A DNA stretch of 12,614 nucleotides from a bacterium (GTDB taxonomy: Bacteria; Patescibacteriota; Minisyncoccia; Phycocordibacterales; UBA6065), in assembly GCA_030648825.1 (NCBI GenBank), contig JAUSGU010000043.1:1-12614 (forward strand). The letters are read 5' to 3'. A program made the translations under genes and the position numbers. The notes beneath the pieces were generated by a model, which made no database searches, had not been told where the DNA came from, and was given only the letters and a program-made list of their open reading frames with translations. Of this stretch, positions 6,222-12,614 are shown one piece after another. The first letter of the stretch is position 1. Each line of letters begins with the position of its first letter.

Positions 6222-6250
6222 AGTATATACTCATATGGTTTATTTGTCAA
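6222..6250 (-). promoter_or_regulatory. Near-perfect sigma-70 promoter for the 257-aa gene unit
   Basis: On the minus strand the -35 is TTGACA (6250-6245, six of six), the spacer is exactly 17 bases and the -10 is TATACT (6227-6222, five of six). This is the best promoter match in the window and predicts a start near 6215. An inverted repeat CTATAC/GTATAG (6208-6223) overlaps the start and the edge of the -10, where a repressor could bind. Confidence 0.8.
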
Positions 6251-6254
6251 GCCC

Positions 6255-6283
6255 TTTCCGACTATCAAAAAAAGGCTTAAAAT
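6255..6283 (+). promoter_or_regulatory. Weak candidate promoter for the glycan operon
   Basis: TTTCCG (6255-6260) and TAAAAT (6278-6283) are 17 bases apart. The -10 is good (five of six), the -35 poor (three of six). Transcription would begin near 6290, about 20 bases before the ATG at 6310. It diverges from the minus-strand promoter at 6222-6250, so the two units may influence each other. Confidence 0.3.
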
Positions 6284-6309
6284 GGCCGTATTGAGCAAAT
6301 CCCAATAAT

Positions 6310-7497
6310 ATGGCAAAACACATCCTCATATTTTCCTTTGTCTACTATCCGCGATTTATCGGTGGAGCCGAGATTGCCATAAAAGAGGTTACGGATCGCA
6401 TTAGTCCGAGTGATATTGAATTTGATCTCATCGCTCTACGGCTCGACAACAAACTTCTAAAATATGAAAAAATCGGCAATGTGAATGTATATCGTATAGG
6501 CTTTGTGGGTAAGCAGAGAGACTCTGCCGATTCTCTGTCGTGGTATCTCCATATCAACAAATATCTCTATCCTTTTTTGGCGTGTATCAAGGCTTCACGA
6601 CTCTATGCCAAACGAGAGTATGATGCGATATGGGCCATGATGGCGAACTATTCTGGATTCGGGGCTCTCTTCTTTAAACTTTTTCACAAAAACGTGTCTT
6701 TTGTTCTGACACTTCAGGAAGGTGATCCGATAGATTATATAAAAAAACGTGTTGGCATATTTTCTCCTTTGTTCAAGATGATTTTTACTCGTGCAGATCA
6801 CATCCAAACCATTTCAAATTATCTGGCTGATTTCGGCAGAGATATGAGAGCGAAATGTCCAATAACAGTTGTGCCGAATGGTGTTGATACAGATCTCTTT
6901 GCCCGAGAATATCCAAAACATGAGCTCGAAAAAATTAGGAAAGATTTAGAAATTCCGAATGACGCGCCAGTTTTGATTACCACTTCGCGTTTGGTCGTAA
7001 AAAATGCAGTGGATGATGTCATAAAATCTTTGGAATATATTCCGGAGGCTTATTTTCTCGTTCTTGGCACTGGTTATGAAGAAAAAAAATTGAAAAAATT
7101 GGCGACCGATATGAGCGTTTTGGATCGCGTCAAATTTTTGGGATTCGTACCTCACGGAGAAATGCCAAAATATCTCAAAGCCTCGGATATTTTCATCCGG
7201 CCTTCGCTTTCGGAAGGTTTCGGTAATTCTTTTATAGAAGCTATGGCCACGCGTCTCCCTGTCATTGCTACACCTGTGGGTGGTATTGTTGATTTTCTGC
7301 GGGACAAAGAAACAGGTCTTTTTTGTGAAGCTAATTCACCAGAAGACATTGCACGAAAAGTCGAGATATATCTCCATGACAAAAATTTGCGAGATGAAAT
7401 TATAGATAATGCCTTTAATATGGTTATGAGAGAATATGATTGGAAATTAGTGGCCAAAAACATGAAGGAAAAAGTATTTGATATACTGATTCCATGA
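6310..7497 (+). CDS. GT4-family glycosyltransferase (first of the operon)
   Basis: This 395-residue retaining glycosyltransferase has the GT-B fold. The N-terminal acceptor domain opens with ILIFSFVYYPRFIGGAEIAI, in which IGGAE (17-21) is the usual glycine-rich loop. The hinge carries VVPNGVDTDLF (187-197). The C-terminal donor-binding domain has TTSRLVVKNAVDDVI (224-238), FLVLGTGYEE and the EX7E motif from E302 to E310 (SEGFGNSFIEAMA), followed by PVIATPVGG. It should move a sugar from a nucleotide-sugar to a lipid- or glycan-bound acceptor at the inner face of the membrane. The donor and acceptor cannot be told from sequence. Length is normal and all motifs are intact. Its TGA overlaps the next ATG by four bases (ATGA at 7494-7497), indicating translational coupling. 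Confidence 0.9.
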   Translation: MAKHILIFSFVYYPRFIGGAEIAIKEVTDRISPSDIEFDLIALRLDNKLLKYEKIGNVNVYRIGFVGKQRDSADSLSWYLHINKYLYPFLACIKASRLYAKREYDAIWAMMANYSGFGALFFKLFHKNVSFVLTLQEGDPIDYIKKRVGIFSPLFKMIFTRADHIQTISNYLADFGRDMRAKCPITVVPNGVDTDLFAREYPKHELEKIRKDLEIPNDAPVLITTSRLVVKNAVDDVIKSLEYIPEAYFLVLGTGYEEKKLKKLATDMSVLDRVKFLGFVPHGEMPKYLKASDIFIRPSLSEGFGNSFIEAMATRLPVIATPVGGIVDFLRDKETGLFCEANSPEDIARKVEIYLHDKNLRDEIIDNAFNMVMREYDWKLVAKNMKEKVFDILIP

Positions 7498-8606
7498 AAA
7501 TTCTCATTGCCACAGGTATTTATCCTCCGCAAATCGGCGGGCCGGCGACATATGCCAAACTGTTATATGACGAATTACCAAAGCGAGGCATAGATGTGGA
7601 AGTTGTCACTTTCGGAGATTATTTGGGCAAACCAAAAATTATTCGCCATTTTTTTTATTTTATGGAGCTTGTTCGCAAGGCTTCGGATGTTGATTTGATA
7701 TACGCTCTAGATCCTGTTTCCGTAGGACTTCCTGCTTTATTTGCATCGCAAATTCGTGGCAAAAAATTTTTTCTGCGTATTGCCGGAGATTACGCTTGGG
7801 AACAGGGGACCCAGAGATTTGGTGTCACGGACAATCTCGATGATTTTGTCAAAACATATGATAAATATCCTTGGCAAGTGAAATTATTTCAAAAAATTGA
7901 AAAATATGTGGCGGATGGAGCCAAAAAAATTATTGTGCCGAGCACATACTTGCGCGGAATAGTTTCCGCGTGGGATATAGACGTTTCAAAAATGTCAGTG
8001 ATCTATAACGGCTTTCATATAGAATCCCTGAGAGAAACACCGTCGGTTCTGCGCAAAAAACTTCACCTGTCCGGCAGTATCATTGTCAGTGTCGGCCGTT
8101 TGGTGTCGTGGAAGGGAATGAAGGAGCTGATAGAAATTATGCCTGCGATAATCGCTTTGGTGCCTCTAGCGCAGCTCGTGATCGTGGGAGACGGACCGGA
8201 GAAAAATAATTTGGAAGAGACGGCGAGAGCTTTTGGTCTTGGTGACAGAGTTATTTTCACCGATCGACTTATTCAACAAAAAGTATTTGAATATGTGAAA
8301 GCCGCCGATCTCTTTGTTTTGAATACTTCATACGAAGGATTTTCTCATCAAATTATTGAAACTATGGCTCTAGGCACACCTGTTATAACCACTGCTGTAG
8401 GGGGTAATTCGGAAATCATACGAAATAACGAGAACGGTATTTTGATATCACCTGGGGCCAAAGAGAGCCTTTTAGAGGCTACTGTAGGGCTTTTGTTGGA
8501 CCCCAAGCGAGCGGAAAGTCTAGCTGAAATAGCAAAGAGAGATGTAGAGAAATTTACGGACGAAATGATGCTTTCAAACATCGCAAAAGAATTGCAAAAA
8601 AACTAA
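7494..8606 (+). CDS. GT4-family glycosyltransferase (second of the operon)
   Basis: A 370-residue GT-B enzyme. It begins MKILIATGIYPPQIGGPATY with the IGGPAT loop (14-19), a common start of GT4 sugar transferases in bacterial surface-glycan clusters. The linker has VIYNGFH (169-175). The donor domain has IIVSVGRLVSWKGMKELIE (196-214), VIVGDGPEKNNL (229-240) and an intact EX7E motif at E281-E289 (YEGFSHQIIETMA), followed by GTPVITTAVGG. The likely reaction is addition of a hexose or related sugar to a growing glycan on the cytoplasmic side. It overlaps the preceding gene by ATGA and is followed after ten bases by the third transferase. No start-site problem and no damage are seen. Confidence 0.9.
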   Translation: MKILIATGIYPPQIGGPATYAKLLYDELPKRGIDVEVVTFGDYLGKPKIIRHFFYFMELVRKASDVDLIYALDPVSVGLPALFASQIRGKKFFLRIAGDYAWEQGTQRFGVTDNLDDFVKTYDKYPWQVKLFQKIEKYVADGAKKIIVPSTYLRGIVSAWDIDVSKMSVIYNGFHIESLRETPSVLRKKLHLSGSIIVSVGRLVSWKGMKELIEIMPAIIALVPLAQLVIVGDGPEKNNLEETARAFGLGDRVIFTDRLIQQKVFEYVKAADLFVLNTSYEGFSHQIIETMALGTPVITTAVGGNSEIIRNNENGILISPGAKESLLEATVGLLLDPKRAESLAEIAKRDVEKFTDEMMLSNIAKELQKN

Positions 8607-8616
8607 AAACCAAAAA

Positions 8617-9711
8617 ATGAAAACCTTGATTATGATATCAACAGACGCAAAAATTTTTGAAGAGGGTAGTCAGGTTCGTGCGCGCGTCTCCGAATATGGC
8701 ACGCTTTTTTCGGAACTGCATATTATTGTTTTTACGACGAGAGGAAACGGTGATGACGCGCGCGCTGAAATTACAAAAAATGTTTTTGCTTATCCGACCA
8801 ATTCAATCTCCAAACTTTTGTGTGTCACAGACGCCGTCAAAATCGGTGTTTCCATAATTACGAACTCAAAATTTTTGCCGACAGACTCTGTCATAACGAC
8901 TCAAGACCCCTTTGAAACGGGACTTGTCGGCGAGAAACTCTCGGAAAAATTCGGCATTCCTCTCCACATTCAAATTCATACCGACTTTTACAGCCCCTAT
9001 TTCAAAAACAGTCTGCGAAATCGAATCAGAATTGCCGTATCAAATAAAACTTTGCCACACGCTCGGGCAATTCGCGTTGTTTCGGAGAGAATAAAAAACT
9101 CTTTGTCACAAAATTTGCAGGCGAAAACCGCGATTTTGCCGATATTCGCCGATTTATCGGCAATCAAAAATCTGCCGATAAATACAGATTTGAAAAAGAA
9201 ATATCCCCAATTCAAAAAAATCGTTCTCATGGCTTCTCGATTGACGAGGGAAAAAGATATATCAACCGCTATCACCGCTTTTTCGGCAATTCTCGGAAAT
9301 TATCCTGACACAGGTCTCGTCATCGTCGGTTCCGGTCCGGAAGAAAAAAACCTTCAAAAAGAAATTTTTGTTTCCGACTCAATAATTCATTTGCCTTGGG
9401 CCGATTATGATACTCTCATTTCATATATGAAAACCTGCGATATCTTTCTTTCCACATCTCTCTATGAGGGTTACGGCCTATCAATGCTCGAAGCGCATAC
9501 AGCCGGAGCCACACTGGTTGCGACGAATGCGGGAATAGCGCCTCTCCTCGTTTCAGATACCGCAAAACCGGGTGATGTAAACGATATCGCGCGCCTGCTC
9601 TCAAAAGCTCTGTCGGGCCAAGTCCTAAACAAATCTTATATTTATTCATATCCGTCAAAACAAGCCTATTTAGAGGCCTATAAGCGGGATATAGAGAGAG
9701 AATCTTTATAA
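8617..9711 (+). CDS. GT4-family glycosyltransferase (third of the operon)
   Basis: A 364-residue GT-B-fold enzyme with a divergent N-terminal domain (MKTLIMISTDAKIFEEGSQV) that lacks the GG loop of the first two. A TQDPFETGLVGEKLSEKFGIP region (95-115) and HIQIHTDFYSPYFKNSLRN (117-135) resemble acceptor-side segments of CPR GT4 proteins. The donor domain carries VLMASRLTREKDISTAI (203-219), LVIVGSGPEEKNL (234-246) and EX7E from E284 to E292 (YEGYGLSMLEAHT). The motif ends in AHTAG instead of the more common AMACG, a mild divergence. Residues binding the nucleotide-sugar look conserved, so activity is expected, with unknown donor. The stop is two bases before the next ATG. Confidence 0.88.
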   Translation: MKTLIMISTDAKIFEEGSQVRARVSEYGTLFSELHIIVFTTRGNGDDARAEITKNVFAYPTNSISKLLCVTDAVKIGVSIITNSKFLPTDSVITTQDPFETGLVGEKLSEKFGIPLHIQIHTDFYSPYFKNSLRNRIRIAVSNKTLPHARAIRVVSERIKNSLSQNLQAKTAILPIFADLSAIKNLPINTDLKKKYPQFKKIVLMASRLTREKDISTAITAFSAILGNYPDTGLVIVGSGPEEKNLQKEIFVSDSIIHLPWADYDTLISYMKTCDIFLSTSLYEGYGLSMLEAHTAGATLVATNAGIAPLLVSDTAKPGDVNDIARLLSKALSGQVLNKSYIYSYPSKQAYLEAYKRDIERESL

Positions 9712-9713
9712 TT

Positions 9714-10742
9714 ATGAGACTTCTTTTATTTACCCAAGCTCTAGATACGAACGATCCGATACTTTCCGTATATCACCAATGGATTGCCGAGTTTGCAAAA
9801 CATTTTGAGTTTATAACTGTTATATGTTTAAAAAAAGGTGCGTATAATTTACCCGGAAATGTAAGAGTTCTTTCTCTGGGAAAAGAAGAGGACAAAAACA
9901 GACTCGGATACATGGTGCGTTTTTATAAATACATTTTTATTGAAAAGTACGACTCTGTTTTTATCCACATGAATCAGGAATACATTCTACTCGGTGGCAT
10001 ATTCTGGAAAATTTTGGGCAAGAAAATATACATGTGGCGAAATCATCATGCGGGCAGTGTCCTCACCGACATTGCGGTCGCTTTTTGCACGAGAGTTTTT
10101 TGCACATCAAAATTTTCATATACCGCAAAATATAGAAAAACAATTATCATGCCGGTAGGAGTGGACACCGATTTTTTTGTCAGAAAACAGGAAATTATAA
10201 AAATACCACACTCAATTCTGTTTCTCTCGCGTATAGCACCGGTAAAAAAACCCCATATATTCATTGAAGCTCTGAAACTTTTGAGAGCTAGAGGTATTAA
10301 TTTTAAAGCGAATATATATGGCGACTCGCTTGATAGAGACAGAGAGTATCATGGGGATCTAAAGAAAAAAGTAAAAGAAGCAGGACTTTCAGACTCGGTA
10401 GTTTTTTATGACGGCATTCCGAACTCGGAAACAGTGCGAGCTTATAACAGTCATGAAATTTTTGTAAACCTATCGTCATCCGGCATGTATGATAAGACTA
10501 TATTTGAAGCAATGGCCTGCGAGACTTTGACTCTCGCTACGAATAAAAATTTGGAAGAACTCGTTCCGCAATCTTTTATAGCGCAGGAGGACGATGCAGA
10601 AAATATCGCTCTCCAACTGGAGAAATTATTGGCTTTCCCTCTCATAGAAAAAATGACGTGGGGTACAGAGCTACGACGGATTGCTGTTGGGAGGCATTCT
10701 CTCCGAGAACTTGGCAATAAGTTGGCGACTTTAGTATCTTGA
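9714..10742 (+). CDS. GT4-like glycosyltransferase lacking the first EX7E glutamate (fourth of the operon)
   Basis: A 342-residue GT-B-type protein. The N-terminal half contains DTNDPILSVYHQWIAEFAKHFE (11-32), a start typical of a subgroup of bacterial and archaeal GT4 enzymes, then VFIHMNQEY and MWRNHHAG. The donor half has IIMPVGVDTDFF (144-155) and ILFLSRIAPVKKPHIFIEAL (168-187). The place of EX7E reads SSSGMYDKTIFEAMAC (254-269). The second glutamate (E265) is present, but the position eight residues before it is Gly257, with Asp260 nearby. This S-G-x-x-DK-x-x-x-EAMA form appears to be a subfamily trait and not decay, since the rest of the gene is whole. Donor use may differ from the neighbours. 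The gene fits tightly in the operon, with a 2-base gap before and 16 bases after. Confidence 0.83.
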   Translation: MRLLLFTQALDTNDPILSVYHQWIAEFAKHFEFITVICLKKGAYNLPGNVRVLSLGKEEDKNRLGYMVRFYKYIFIEKYDSVFIHMNQEYILLGGIFWKILGKKIYMWRNHHAGSVLTDIAVAFCTRVFCTSKFSYTAKYRKTIIMPVGVDTDFFVRKQEIIKIPHSILFLSRIAPVKKPHIFIEALKLLRARGINFKANIYGDSLDRDREYHGDLKKKVKEAGLSDSVVFYDGIPNSETVRAYNSHEIFVNLSSSGMYDKTIFEAMACETLTLATNKNLEELVPQSFIAQEDDAENIALQLEKLLAFPLIEKMTWGTELRRIAVGRHSLRELGNKLATLVS

Positions 10743-10758
10743 CTGTATATTTATTTGC

Positions 10759-11400
10759 ATGGACGTAAAACAATTTGAAAATAATCGCTGGCAGAGGGAA
10801 GATCAAGCAATTCAATTTCGTCATAGAGCCACGCTGGCTATGATTGATTCCGGTACAGTTCTAGACCTCGGTTCCGGCGATGGTCTTTTGCTTGATCTCC
10901 TACGCAAAAGAGGTATTACGGGCAAAGGCCTTGATTTATCCGAAAAAGGTGTCAGTAAGGCCAATTTCAAGGGTTTGGACACGAAAGTTTTTGATTTTGG
11001 GTCAAATAAGTTGCCGTTTCCTGATAATTCCTTTGATACGGTAGTTATGTTGGATATTTTAGAGCATTTATACGATCCCCAGTTTCTTCTTCGAGAAGCG
11101 GCACGAGTTTCAAAGAAAAATATCATTGTTGGCGTGCCGAATTTCAGTTCTCTCCCAGCACGACTCCAAACTTTCATTGGTCGCGTGCCGGAAAATAATC
11201 AACCAAAAAAAGGACACGTGTTTTGGTTTAATTTGCCGGTGCTTCAAAAACTTTTTTCTCACACTGAACTCTCTCTTATAAAACTAGAGTCAAATACTAT
11301 TTTTGAATCTATACCTCTCATTTCGTTTGTAACAAAACTTTCGGCACGCGCCATGCCGAATCTATTTAGCCTTTCTTTTGTTACCCTCGCTCGAAAATAA
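10759..11400 (+). CDS. SAM-dependent class I methyltransferase, MetW/Methyltransf_11-like
   Basis: A 213-residue protein with a Rossmann-type methyltransferase domain. Motif I is VLDLGSGDG (34-42), the ribose-binding acid is D59 (GKGLDLSEKGV), and motif II/III regions are KVFDFG (77-81) and FPDNSFDTVVMLDILEHLYDP (87-107), followed by NIIVGVPNFSS. The LDILEHL pattern is typical of the Methyltransf_11 and MetW-like groups. MetW proper belongs to methionine synthesis, but the setting here, last in a glycosyltransferase operon, suggests methylation of a sugar or lipid carrier, perhaps to cap the chain. The substrate is unknown. The 3' end overlaps the convergent minus-strand glycosyltransferase by 20 bases (11381-11400), with no terminator between them. 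Confidence 0.85.
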   Translation: MDVKQFENNRWQREDQAIQFRHRATLAMIDSGTVLDLGSGDGLLLDLLRKRGITGKGLDLSEKGVSKANFKGLDTKVFDFGSNKLPFPDNSFDTVVMLDILEHLYDPQFLLREAARVSKKNIIVGVPNFSSLPARLQTFIGRVPENNQPKKGHVFWFNLPVLQKLFSHTELSLIKLESNTIFESIPLISFVTKLSARAMPNLFSLSFVTLARK

Positions 11401-12526
11401 CTTTTTTATAGAGGTCTAAATATTCGCAATACATTTTATTCAAGCTAAATAAATCTTCAGTTCTTTGTCTCGCTTTATGACATATATCGTCGTATTCAAT
11501 TTTTGGTAGATTTAAAATAAAGTCCAATCCCTTTTTTGCATTTTCTGTATTGATTGGCGAAACTACATAGCCGGTTTCTTTATGAGAAACAATCTCTGGT
11601 AGAGCATCACTGTCATATGTGATTACTGGAGTTCCACATGCCATCGCTTCGGCGACTATGAGACCGAATGTATCTCCTCGGGTAGGATAAAAGAATACAT
11701 CCAAGGCAGACAAATATTTTGACATTAAAATTCTATCATCAATATGATCTAGAGCGATTATTTTTTTATTTATATAGGGTGTGTCTATGGAAAGAAAAAC
11801 AATATCGTTGTTATTTTCATATTTCTCGACAATTTCTTTTGATTCGTTCCAACCTTTTTTTCCGAAACCTATAATTTTTTTATACAGAGGCAAACCGAGT
11901 TCTTTTCTCACACTTTGTTTATCGTATGGTTTAAAGATCAGAGTATCAACTCCATTGTATATACGCGTTATATTTTGCTTTTCCAAAACACTTTTTTTTA
12001 CCTCTCTCTTGAGCCATTCAGAGACCGTTACTATATAGAGCTTTGATTTCTCATATATTCTTTTTTTTATGGACAATAAATGCGAAGTGTTATCCCAAAA
12101 ATACAGTAAAAATCTTTTTTTGTTTGGATTTTTCAAGGTGACGCTATCGCTGGAAAATCCGGTGATGGCCCAGAGATCATGCAGAGTCCAAACGACGGGC
12201 TTTTCATTAGACATTCTTATCAAGTCGTGCAAATTGAAAAAATTGCTATGCAGATTATGACAATGGATTAAATCGGCTTCTTTATATTCTTTTGTATCAA
12301 AAATATACTCTGTATTCGCAAATCGTAGGTCATTGGCAAAGAGCTTTACAAGCCAATCCTGATAACGTTTACGGGGAATGACGAACACGTCTGGTTCGTT
12401 AGAATATTTATATCGTACAAAAGATGATACGGTGTGTCCGTCCGCTTTTAACCTCTTGCGCAGTTCCCACGAAATACCTGCCGCACCACCCCTGTTGTCT
12501 TTTGTTCCTATGACCAGTATTTTCAT
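11381..12526 (-). CDS. GT4-family glycosyltransferase, WcaC-like
   Basis: A 381-residue GT-B enzyme on the opposite strand. The start MKILVIGTKDNRGGAAGISW, with the GGAA loop (13-16), DLIHCHNLHSNFFNL (85-99) and PVVWTLHDLWAITG (110-123) resemble the colanic-acid transferase WcaC group. The linker carries IYNGVDTLIFKP (189-200). The donor site has a D-x7-E version of EX7E (D285 to E293, in GDTFGLIVAEAMACGTPVI). To my knowledge the Asp variant is usual in this subgroup, so it is not a defect. The protein likely adds a sugar to a surface glycan. The ATG follows the preceding minus-strand gene by 12 bases, so it belongs to a minus-strand operon convergent with the 6310-11400 operon. Its sequence is slightly more AT-rich than that of the plus-strand genes. 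Confidence 0.88.
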   Translation of the reverse strand: MKILVIGTKDNRGGAAGISWELRKRLKADGHTVSSFVRYKYSNEPDVFVIPRKRYQDWLVKLFANDLRFANTEYIFDTKEYKEADLIHCHNLHSNFFNLHDLIRMSNEKPVVWTLHDLWAITGFSSDSVTLKNPNKKRFLLYFWDNTSHLLSIKKRIYEKSKLYIVTVSEWLKREVKKSVLEKQNITRIYNGVDTLIFKPYDKQSVRKELGLPLYKKIIGFGKKGWNESKEIVEKYENNNDIVFLSIDTPYINKKIIALDHIDDRILMSKYLSALDVFFYPTRGDTFGLIVAEAMACGTPVITYDSDALPEIVSHKETGYVVSPINTENAKKGLDFILNLPKIEYDDICHKARQRTEDLFSLNKMYCEYLDLYKKVIFERG

Positions 12527-12538
12527 TTTATTTCCGTT

Positions 12539-12614
12539 TCATTTTAGGCAATCATCTATAAAATCTTCTGCCAATTTTTTTGAAGTCAGTTTTTGCTTGT
12601 ATAGATCGTATCCC
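12539..12614 (-). CDS. C-terminal end of an upstream minus-strand gene (partial)
   Basis: Reading the minus strand in from the window edge, an open frame of 24 complete codons ends at TGA 12541-12539 and gives GYDLYKQKLTSKKLAEDFIDD followed by CLK. The composition (Lys-rich amphipathic helix) resembles C-termini of glycosyltransferases. The spacing of 12 bases to the next ATG on the same strand supports a real gene in the same operon. Too little is visible to name the family, and a glycosyltransferase is a guess from context. Confidence 0.55.
   Translation of the reverse strand, partial: GYDLYKQKLTSKKLAEDFIDDCLK

Noticed and set aside
1-12614. CRISPR array, tRNA/rRNA gene, transposase or phage gene
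   Set aside because: No regularly spaced direct repeats, tRNA-like T-arm/acceptor pattern, rRNA sequence or recognisable mobile-element protein was seen.

Overview
The window looks like a chromosomal fragment from a Patescibacteria (CPR) bacterium, most likely Parcubacteria-like. The lines of evidence are moderate GC, short intergenic gaps, few Shine-Dalgarno sites, a DUF4015-type membrane-anchored glycoside-hydrolase-like protein, a TraG/VirD4-like ATPase with a repetitive tail, a compact hicBA pair and a long run of GT4 glycosyltransferases. TGA is used as an ordinary stop (for example at 7495-7497), so the TGA-to-glycine code of Gracilibacteria and Absconditabacteria does not apply. The taxonomic call is inference, since no rRNA or marker phylogeny is available here.

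Layout. 1-2017 (+): the 3' part of rsmI, a 48-residue two-helix membrane protein and a membrane-anchored DUF4015-like protein, closely spaced and probably co-transcribed. 2018-2340 (+): a small zinc-ribbon gene ending in a clear intrinsic terminator. 2341-2757: about 400 bases without a convincing gene, rich in short hairpins and closed by a second strong terminator. 2794-4632 (+): a VirD4/TraG-like ATPase. 4640-5067 (-): a hicB-hicA toxin-antitoxin pair with a near-consensus promoter that appears to give a leaderless mRNA. 5150-6250 (-): a self-contained unit with an almost perfect sigma-70 promoter, a roughly 215-base highly folded leader, an unrecognised 257-residue protein and a rho-independent terminator. 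Its base composition is visibly richer in G and C than its flanks.

6310-11400 (+) is an envelope-glycan operon of four GT4 glycosyltransferases and a MetW-like SAM methyltransferase, with gaps of at most 16 bases and one ATGA overlap. It meets a convergent minus-strand operon (12614-11381) holding another GT4 enzyme and the tail of one more gene. Together these genes probably build a surface polysaccharide or glycolipid: the GT4 enzymes add sugars in turn from nucleotide-sugar donors, and the methyltransferase may modify or cap the product.

The parts least explained by known families are the 5150-6250 unit with its structured leader, and the hairpin-rich 2341-2757 segment.
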